Shown piece after piece: positions 14,245-19,032 of a DNA stretch of 19,032 nucleotides (position 1 is its first letter; each line of letters begins with the position of its first letter). A program made the position numbers and the translations under genes. Under the pieces are notes generated by a model, which worked only from the letters and a program-made list of their open reading frames with translations, was not told the DNA's origin and searched no databases. The stretch covers positions 1 to 19,032 of the forward strand of contig JADMIH010000063.1 of assembly GCA_015478675.1 (NCBI GenBank). Direction: 5' to 3'. Origin of the DNA: Chloroflexota bacterium. Lineage in GTDB: Bacteria > Chloroflexota > Chloroflexia > QHBQ01 > JADMIH01.

Positions 14245-15024
14245 ATGCTACTTGCTATAGAAGTCGGCAACACAAATACCTCCCTTGGATTGTACGGCGC
14301 CGAGGGGCTTATCGCGCACTGGCGCATGGCTACGATACACGACAAAATGTCCGATGAGTGGGCCGCCGCGTTGATAACGCTGATGGGCGAGCGAGGTTAC
14401 AAGCTTGGTGATGTAGACGCGGCGATTTGTTCGAGCGTGGTGCCGCCTGTTACAACCGCCATGCGGCAGATGGTTGAGGACCACCTTCATACTCCCTTGA
14501 TGATTGTTGAGCCGGGGATGAAGACGGGCGTAAAGGTGAACGTTGACAACCCGCGTGAGGTGGGAGCCGACCGCATAGTGAACACACTGGCGGCGCACAT
14601 GCGATATGGCGGCCCTGCCATCGTGGTAGACTTCGGCACCGCCACCAACTTCGACGTGGTGTCGCCTGATGGCGAGTATCTAGGAGGGGCTATTGCCCCT
14701 GGAATGAGGATAGCATCTGATGCCCTTTTCAGCTACACGGCGCAGTTGAGGCGTATCGAGCTGATAGCTCCGCGCTCCTCCATCGGCAAGAATACAGTGG
14801 CTTGCATGCAATCTGGCGTGGTCTGGGGTTATGTGGGGCTGGTAGAAGGGCTGGTAAGGCGCATCAAGCACGACATGGGAGAGCCTGGCACCCACGCTAA
14901 AGTAATAGCAACGGGAGGCATGGCGCGCCTTATAGCTGACAACACCGACTGCATAGATACGGTAGACCCTGATCTGACGCTTGATGGGTTAAAGATGATT
15001 TATGAGTTGAACAAAGGGGCGTGA
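14245..15024 (+). CDS. coaX: Type III pantothenate kinase
   Basis: CoaX phosphorylates pantothenate with ATP and a monovalent cation, the first step from vitamin to CoA, and unlike CoaA is not feedback-inhibited by CoA. The 259-residue ASKHA-fold protein shows the P-loop-like start EVGNTNTSLG, PREVGADRIVN, the catalytic DFGTATNFD with Asp129, GEYLGGAIAPG, and the late ATGGMARLI. The first motif normally reads DxGNT; here residue 6 is Glu. A strong ribosome-binding site is not obvious (GAGAAG at 14237-14242). It lies between the LigB-like gene and coaBC in the same direction. Confidence 0.95.
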   Translation: MLLAIEVGNTNTSLGLYGAEGLIAHWRMATIHDKMSDEWAAALITLMGERGYKLGDVDAAICSSVVPPVTTAMRQMVEDHLHTPLMIVEPGMKTGVKVNVDNPREVGADRIVNTLAAHMRYGGPAIVVDFGTATNFDVVSPDGEYLGGAIAPGMRIASDALFSYTAQLRRIELIAPRSSIGKNTVACMQSGVVWGYVGLVEGLVRRIKHDMGEPGTHAKVIATGGMARLIADNTDCIDTVDPDLTLDGLKMIYELNKGA

Positions 15025-15026
15025 AA

Positions 15027-15089
15027 ATGAAGCGGGCACAGATAGGCGAGCTTGAAGTAGGCACGCTCATGGGCACACGCTCCAAGTAA
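15027..15089 (+). CDS. Possible 20-residue peptide between coaX and coaBC
   Basis: ATG 15027 begins 2 nt after the coaX stop and is preceded by AAAGGGG (15013-15019). It encodes the 20-residue peptide MKRAQIGELEVGTLMGTRSK, then TAA, ending 11 nt before coaBC, which itself has no clear ribosome-binding site. It could be a coupling or leader peptide, a gene remnant or chance. No family is recognised. Confidence 0.25.
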   Translation: MKRAQIGELEVGTLMGTRSK

Positions 15090-15100
15090 TCGAGCAGTAA

Positions 15101-16312
15101 ATGTTGCAAAATAAGCGGATTATCCTGGGCGTAACGGGTGGGATAGCCATCTACAAGGTGGTAGACCTCGCCTCCAAGCTGGTGCAGGCGGGTGCGCTTG
15201 TGGATGTGATTATGACGGCGGGAGCGCAGCGCTTCGTAACGCCCCTCGCTTTCCAGGCAATCACCAAGCGTCCTGTGCGCACAGATATCTACGCCGACTG
15301 GCTGGGCGAAGATACCGGGCACGTAGGGTTGGCACACAACGCCGACCTGCTGGTTGTCGCGCCCGCTACCGCGCACACAATAGCCCGTCTCGCGCTGGGT
15401 ATCTCAGACGATTTACTTTGCGCGGTCTATCTCTCGACGCGTGCACCTGTGCTGATCGTGCCTGCGATGGAGACGGGCATGTTCCTGCACCCGGCCACGC
15501 AGGAGCATCTGGCGACGTTATCCAGCCGGGGGGCGCAGGTTATGCAGCCGGGCGAGGGGCGGCTTGCTTCCGGGGCAGTTGGCATCGGGCGGCTGCCGGA
15601 AGCGCTGGAGATAGCCGCCGCTATAGAACGTACCCTCGCGAGCAGTGGAGTTCTGGCTGGGAAGCGTGTGGTGGTGACGGCTGGGGGCACTCAGGAGCCG
15701 CTTGACCCTGTGCGCTACATAGGCAATCGCTCATCGGGCAAGATGGGCTACGCCATAGCTGAGGCCGCGCGGCAGGCGGGAGCGGCAGTCACCCTGATAA
15801 GTGGCCCGGTGGCAATAGCTGTTCCACAGGGTGTCGAGATGGTCAAAGTGACCACGGCGCGAGAGATGGAAGCGGCGGTGCATCAAGCAGTGGCCGGGGC
15901 GGATGCGCTGGTTATGGCTGCTGCGGTGGCAGACTATGCGCCCTCTGAGGTATCCGAGCAGAAAATAAAGAAAACAGGCGCGAATCTCACCCTGCAACTA
16001 GCGCGCAACCCGGACATACTGTCTAACCTTGCTGAGAAGGAATTACCCGGGCTGGTACGCATTGGCTTCGCCGCCGAGACCGAGCATCTCCTTGAAAACG
16101 CACGCCGGAAGCTGGAGCGGAAGAAGCTCGATATGATAGTAGCCAACGAAGCGACAGCCAGCATAGGAGCGCCTGGCAGCGCGCTAACTCTCATAAAGAA
16201 AGATGGCAGCATAGAAACGCTGCCTCAAATGTCCAAAGAAGCCAGCGCCAGGCTGCTGGTCGAGCGGCTCGGTGAGATGATGAATGGTGAACGACCGCCG
16301 GCTGAGCACTGA
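15101..16312 (+). CDS. coaBC: Bifunctional phosphopantothenoylcysteine decarboxylase / phosphopantothenate-cysteine ligase
   Basis: CoaBC (Dfp) ligates cysteine to 4'-phosphopantothenate (CoaB, CTP-dependent) and decarboxylates the product with FMN (CoaC) to 4'-phosphopantetheine. Residues 1-185 form the CoaC flavodoxin-like half: GVTGGIAIYK, the catalytic-type His74 in TGHVGLAH, VVAPATAHTIARLALG, PAMETGM and GRLASGAVGIGRL. Residues 186-403 form CoaB: TAGGTQEPLDPVRYIGNRSSGKMG, AAAVADYAP and KIKK, all canonical. Odd points are in CoaC only: Glu124 replaces the PxMN Asn (E. coli Asn125), and Ser157 replaces the active-site Cys (E. coli Cys158). Length (403) is normal and there is no frameshift. 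It is the last + strand gene of the cluster, followed by a bidirectional hairpin. Confidence 0.95.
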   Translation: MLQNKRIILGVTGGIAIYKVVDLASKLVQAGALVDVIMTAGAQRFVTPLAFQAITKRPVRTDIYADWLGEDTGHVGLAHNADLLVVAPATAHTIARLALGISDDLLCAVYLSTRAPVLIVPAMETGMFLHPATQEHLATLSSRGAQVMQPGEGRLASGAVGIGRLPEALEIAAAIERTLASSGVLAGKRVVVTAGGTQEPLDPVRYIGNRSSGKMGYAIAEAARQAGAAVTLISGPVAIAVPQGVEMVKVTTAREMEAAVHQAVAGADALVMAAAVADYAPSEVSEQKIKKTGANLTLQLARNPDILSNLAEKELPGLVRIGFAAETEHLLENARRKLERKKLDMIVANEATASIGAPGSALTLIKKDGSIETLPQMSKEASARLLVERLGEMMNGERPPAEH

Positions 16313-16340
16313 CGAGCGAACAAAAGCTGGCAAGTTAAAG

Positions 16341-16381
16341 CAAATAGACCAGCCCGCCTGCTGGCGATTTGCTGGTCTATT
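16341..16381. terminator. Bidirectional terminator between coaBC and spoVS
   Basis: AATAGACCAGC (16343-16353) pairs with GCTGGTCTATT (16371-16381), an 11-bp perfect stem, with an inner CGCC-TGCT-GGCG hairpin (16355-16366). It lies between two convergent genes. On the - strand the sequence after the stem is T-rich, so it probably ends spoVS transcripts better than coaBC ones. Confidence 0.6.
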
Positions 16382-16454
16382 CGCTGGGGTTTGGGAGGAC
16401 TGGGTTCGGCTGTGGCAGGCTTTGCGCCCGTAATGGCAAGGCGTTTTGTTGAAG

Positions 16455-16784
16455 TTATGCGCGTGTTTCTACGACGAGGCGGATCGCTGTGCGCTCTTCC
16501 TCGGCGATTACGACATCTATAAAGGCAGGCACGACCACTATCTCGATGCCGTTAGGCTGGAGATAATCACGCGCGATAGCCACGGCTTTTATAGCCTGGT
16601 TAGTAGCGCCTGCGCCTATCGCCTGTACATCTGCACGCCCGTGGTTGCGTATGACTGCGGCGATAGCTCCTGCCACGGCGCTGGGCCGCGAGTGCGCGGA
16701 GACCTTCAATATCTCCGACTCTTCGTCTACAGTTGTCTCGCCTGTCTCGTTTCCATAAGCTGGTGCGTTGTCTTCAATGTTCAT
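16455..16784 (-). CDS. spoVS: Stage V sporulation protein S (SpoVS) family
   Basis: A 109-residue protein. The last 86 residues are a full SpoVS domain: EILKVSAHSRPSAVAGAIAA, QAIGAGATNQAIKAVAIAR, a VPAFIDV segment and the ending EERTAIRLVVETR. SpoVS is an Alba-like small protein that affects spore-coat assembly and septation in Bacillus and is widespread in non-sporulating phyla such as Thermus-Deinococcus and Chloroflexota, where its role is less clear. The 23-residue acidic N-terminal extension is unusual for the family. The ATG at 16784 is supported by GGAGG (16793-16797) 8 nt upstream. It lies downstream of rny on the same strand, but a 340-nt structured gap and an rny 3' hairpin suggest separate transcription. 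Confidence 0.93.
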   Translation of the reverse strand: MNIEDNAPAYGNETGETTVDEESEILKVSAHSRPSAVAGAIAAVIRNHGRADVQAIGAGATNQAIKAVAIARDYLQPNGIEIVVVPAFIDVVIAEEERTAIRLVVETRA

Positions 16785-16837
16785 TTAGATAGCCTCCATA
16801 AGGAGAGTGTTCTGCTTGCACGACGGAGCCACTTCTC

Positions 16838-16951
16838 TACGGAACCGTATGCCGCAGGTTAGAGCGTGTACGGGTTGGTATTCGCCTTTCTACCAGTCGC
16901 TGGTTGGCAAAGCAGACTGCAAGGTTCGGCCCCGAACCATCTGTCCAACCA
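16838..16951. other. Strongly structured intergenic region, candidate non-coding RNA
   Basis: Three hairpins follow one another: TACGG-AA-CCGTA (16838-16849), TGGTA (16876-16880) with TACCA (16891-16895), and a long interrupted stem. The long stem pairs TGGTTGG (16901-16907) with CCAACCA (16945-16951), CAGA (16913-16916) with TCTG (16940-16943), and GGTTCG (16923-16928) with CGAACC (16933-16938). I could not match it to tmRNA, SRP, RNase P, 6S, T-box or cobalamin elements. It may be a + strand RNA ending at the terminator at 17029-17059, or the - strand leader of spoVS. Confidence 0.4.
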
Positions 16952-16992
16952 CAGTCACCTTTCCCCCTGAGTTTATAGCTTGTGCTCAGCAG

Positions 16993-17011
16993 GTAGGGCT
17001 GATGGCCCTAC
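16993..17011. other. 7-bp hairpin in the spoVS-rny gap
   Basis: GTAGGGC (16993-16999) pairs perfectly with GCCCTAC (17005-17011) around a TGATG loop. It lies between the structured block and the + strand terminator, and would be part of either transcript through this gap. Confidence 0.4.
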
Positions 17012-17028
17012 TTACTGCAAAAGCGATT

Positions 17029-17059
17029 AGGCCGAAACTATAACAGTCACGGCCTTTTT
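17029..17059 (+). terminator. Terminator-like hairpin on the + strand
   Basis: AGGCCG (17029-17034) pairs with CGGCCT (17050-17055), running straight into TTTTT (17055-17059). No + strand gene precedes it (spoVS and rny are both on the - strand), which is why a short + strand RNA from this gap is worth considering. On the - strand the same stem is not followed by a U-run. Confidence 0.45.
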
Positions 17060-17064
17060 ACTGA

Positions 17065-17124
17065 TTATGCCTTTCGGCTGAGCGGTTCCAACTCGCATCA
17101 AAACTCACCTGCCGAAAGGCATAA
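17065..17124 (-). terminator. 3' hairpin of rny
   Basis: TTATGCCTTTCGGC (17065-17078) and GCCGAAAGGCATAA (17111-17124) form a perfect 14-bp stem with a 32-nt loop, beginning 2 nt after the rny stop. There is no clear U-tract on the - strand, so it may protect or process the 3' end rather than terminate by itself. Confidence 0.5.
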
Positions 17125-17126
17125 CT

Positions 17127-18683
17127 TTACTTGGCGTATTCTATAGCTCGGGTCTCCCTCACTACTGTCACTTTGATTTGCCCTGGGTACTCCAGGCTCT
17201 CCTCGATCCTCTTGGCAACATCTCTCGCAAGCCTCATCGCTCCCAGATCGTCTATTGATTCAGGCTTGACGAGCATTCTCACCTCGCGCCCTGCCTGGAT
17301 AGCAAAGCATCTCTCAACTCCTTCGAACTGGTTGGCTACTGCTTCCAGCGCCTCAAGACGCTTGATGTAATGTTCTACGCTGTCGCGGCGTGCGCCTGGG
17401 CGCCCACCTGATAGCGCATCGGCGGTCTGGACTATCCAGGCCTCCACGGTTTCCGGTTCTTCTTCGTTGTGGTGCGCTGCTATCGCGTGTACGATTTTCT
17501 GCGAGCGGCCAAGCCGCTTCGCGATTTCAGCGCCGATGATGGCGTGCGGGCCTTCGACCTCGTGGTCTACAGCCTTGCCGATGTCGTGCAGCAGTGTAGC
17601 GGTCTTGGCAACATTCACGTCAGCGCCGATTTCGGCAGCTAAGGCGGCAGCTATACGCGACGCCTCGACCACGTGGTGCAGTTGGTTCTGACCATAGCTG
17701 GTGCGGAACATCAGCCTGCCCAGCAGCTTTATCAACTCAGGGTGGAGACCCTGAACATTGGCTTCATAAGCAGCTTTCTCGCCTTCCTCGCGCATCTGGT
17801 TTTCTACCTCGGCTTTGGCTTTGGCAACTACTTCTTCTATGCGCGCCGGGTGGATGCGGCCATCGGCAATCAACTTGAGCAAAGCTCTACGGGCCACCTC
17901 ACGGCGAACCGCGTCAAAAGCCGACAGGGTTATCGCTTCAGGAGTTTCGTCTATGATAAGGTCAACTCCTGTGGCCTGCTCAATGGCGCGAATGTTACGC
18001 CCTTCGCGTCCAATGATACGGCCTTTCATTTCATCATTAGGCAGAGGAACAATCGAAACTGTGATTTCCGGCACGAACTCCGAAGCAGCTCTGGCCGCAG
18101 CCAGCGCCAGCACCTTACGTATGCGAGTATCAGCCTCTTCCTTGACCTCGGCTTCTACCTCGCGATACCTGCGGTTGGCATCTATCCTGACTTCTTCCTC
18201 GATCTCGCTGAGCAAGACAAACTTGGCTTCTTCAGCGGTCATACCGGCGATACGCTCAAGCTCTTTGCGCTGCTCTTCGCGTGCGCTGTTCATTTGAGCT
18301 TGCATCGCTTCGATTTCTCGCTCCTGGGCGCCAAGGGCTTTTTCGCGCTTTTCAACGGCTTCAACTTTGCGGTCGAGATTCTCCTCTTTTTGCTGCATCC
18401 TCCGCTCCTGGCGCTGCACTTCGGCCCGCCGCTCGCGGTATTCGGCCTCGACTTCGCCCCTTATCTGGTGCGATTGATCTTTGGCCTGAAGGAGTATCTC
18501 TTTACGCTGGGCCTCAACCTCCCGGATAGCCACCTGGGCTTTGTCCTCGGCAGTCTTGACCCGTTCTTCCGCCAGCTCTCTTTCTTTAGCTAGCGCCCCC
18601 CTCGATGAAAAGTACGCAGCTCCTGCGGCGACCGCGATAATCGCGAAGACGCCCGTAAGGAGCCACGCTATCCAATCTGGCAT
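17127..18683 (-). CDS. rny: Ribonuclease Y
   Basis: RNase Y is the membrane-anchored endoribonuclease that starts mRNA decay in many bacteria lacking RNase E. The 518-residue protein has the complete family layout. An N-terminal membrane helix (about residues 3-26) is followed by a long charged coiled coil (about 30-200). A KH domain follows with [19 protein letters not shown] (near residue 225), then an HD domain with [12 protein letters not shown] and [12 protein letters not shown]-terminal part contains [22 protein letters not shown] lies 6 nt upstream of the ATG. Length and motifs equal those of characterised homologues and nothing is degenerate. It is driven by a near-consensus promoter with a leader of about 190 nt. 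Confidence 0.97.
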   Translation of the reverse strand: MPDWIAWLLTGVFAIIAVAAGAAYFSSRGALAKERELAEERVKTAEDKAQVAIREVEAQRKEILLQAKDQSHQIRGEVEAEYRERRAEVQRQERRMQQKEENLDRKVEAVEKREKALGAQEREIEAMQAQMNSAREEQRKELERIAGMTAEEAKFVLLSEIEEEVRIDANRRYREVEAEVKEEADTRIRKVLALAAARAASEFVPEITVSIVPLPNDEMKGRIIGREGRNIRAIEQATGVDLIIDETPEAITLSAFDAVRREVARRALLKLIADGRIHPARIEEVVAKAKAEVENQMREEGEKAAYEANVQGLHPELIKLLGRLMFRTSYGQNQLHHVVEASRIAAALAAEIGADVNVAKTATLLHDIGKAVDHEVEGPHAIIGAEIAKRLGRSQKIVHAIAAHHNEEEPETVEAWIVQTADALSGGRPGARRDSVEHYIKRLEALEAVANQFEGVERCFAIQAGREVRMLVKPESIDDLGAMRLARDVAKRIEESLEYPGQIKVTVVRETRAIEYAK

Positions 18684-18877
18684 GGTACACCTCCGTATTT
18701 AGTTTTTAAGGTACGTCGCGATGACGTGATAGTACATCGTTGCGCCAGACAAGGCTAAAGCTTTGCCCGGGCAGGCCATAGAGTTCAGCAAGGGTCAGCC
18801 GGGGATACCGCCTGCCGGTACTGAAGTATGGCCCATATATCGACAGCGAAGCTGTGAATATAAAGTATCTAATTTAT

Positions 18878-18906
18878 ATAATATAACCTAAGTAGGTAGC
18901 TGTCAA
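18878..18906 (-). promoter_or_regulatory. Strong sigma-70-like promoter of rny
   Basis: On the - strand a perfect TTGACA (18901-18906) and TATTAT (18878-18883) are exactly 17 nt apart. The predicted start is near 18871, giving a leader of about 190 nt to the rny ATG. This leader contains ACAGC-GAA-GCTGT (18843-18855) and TACCG/CGGTA (18806-18820) hairpins. I see no gene in 18684-19032. The -35 box lies about 20 bp from the dispersed element. Confidence 0.75.
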
Positions 18907-18926
18907 GAGTTGCGCGCTTCGTAACT

Positions 18927-19029
18927 GTTCAGAGTTGGGGTGGAGCAATCTTCTTGGGGTATCTGTGCTGGCATACCTACCCTCACCCCATGCCCCTCTC
19001 CCTTCATGGGAGAGGGGGCTTTATTGCTG
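18927..19029 (-). repeat. Dispersed intergenic element, copy B
   Basis: This is the reverse-orientation partner of the element at 71-197, with the same ordered blocks and spacings. Its end is a perfect 10-bp palindrome, CCCCTCTCCC (18993-19002) with GGGAGAGGGG (19008-19017), around the 5-nt loop TTCAT. Read in the orientation of copy A the loop is ATGAA, the reverse complement of copy A's TTCAT. Confidence 0.75.
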
Positions 19030-19032
19030 GGG

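Noticed and set aside
16807..17043. 78-codon + strand frame in the spoVS-rny gap
   Set aside because: There is no good ribosome-binding site, the composition is odd (many Cys, Pro, Thr), and the region is dominated by hairpins that suggest RNA or regulatory function.
16801..17059. tmRNA, SRP RNA, RNase P RNA, 6S RNA, T-box or cobalamin riboswitch in the structured gap
   Set aside because: None of their diagnostic sequence blocks was found on either strand, so the region is left as an unassigned candidate.
17673..18593. + strand open frame of 306 codons opposite rny
   Set aside because: It is antisense to the coiled-coil and KH parts of RNase Y. The translation is Phe/Leu-rich, with no ribosome-binding site or recognised domain.
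1..19032. Mobile element genes, CRISPR array, toxin-antitoxin or defence system
   Set aside because: No transposase, integrase, regularly spaced repeats or known defence domains are present. All long genes are housekeeping, envelope or carbohydrate functions.

Overview
The window reads as a piece of a bacterial chromosome of moderately high G+C. A member of the Chloroflexota is the best guess. This rests on gene content: SpoVS without other sporulation genes nearby, RNase Y, an HspR-type regulator, S-layer-homology proteins, a GH57 enzyme with DUF1925/DUF1926-like parts, and a hairpin leader resembling the 'pan' RNA motif known from that phylum. The assignment is inference. I saw no phage, IS transposase, CRISPR array, tRNA or rRNA.

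Layout. Positions 1-433 hold dispersed repeats, a G-run tract and a promoter. A two-gene + strand unit follows: a GH57 glucanotransferase/amylase overlapping a GT4 glycosyltransferase. A five-gene - strand run (6750 down to 3942) comes next: an HspR-like regulator, a YihY/BrkB membrane protein, a 42-residue single-span protein, an unknown multi-pass protein and a DUF4126 protein. Diverging from it is a + strand pair: a lipoprotein overlapping a secreted M23-peptidase-like protein with three SLH repeats.

The centre (9069-16312) is a coenzyme A cluster. It contains a Rossmann/DUF2520 protein (candidate ketopantoate reductase), panB, citrate synthase, panC, a LigB/Memo-like protein, coaX and coaBC. 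Together these cover ketopantoate to 4'-phosphopantetheine apart from panD; the last steps (coaD, coaE) must lie elsewhere. The operon starts with an extended -10 promoter, then a 30-nt hairpin with two bulged adenosines, then an intrinsic terminator whose U-tract touches the first ATG. A third pairing would exclude both, so the leader has the layout of a transcription attenuator. I consider this the most interesting object in the window.

On the right, converging on coaBC, are spoVS and rny on the - strand. They are separated by a strongly structured 340-nt intergenic stretch with a + strand terminator. rny has a near-consensus promoter beside a second copy, in opposite orientation, of the repeat found at the left end.

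Several enzymes carry changes at positions that are normally near-invariant: Asp to Glu in citrate synthase and CoaX, Asn to Glu and Cys to Ser in the CoaC half of CoaBC, and His to Asp in the M23 zinc motif. Some are probably lineage-wide variants, but each can be tested.
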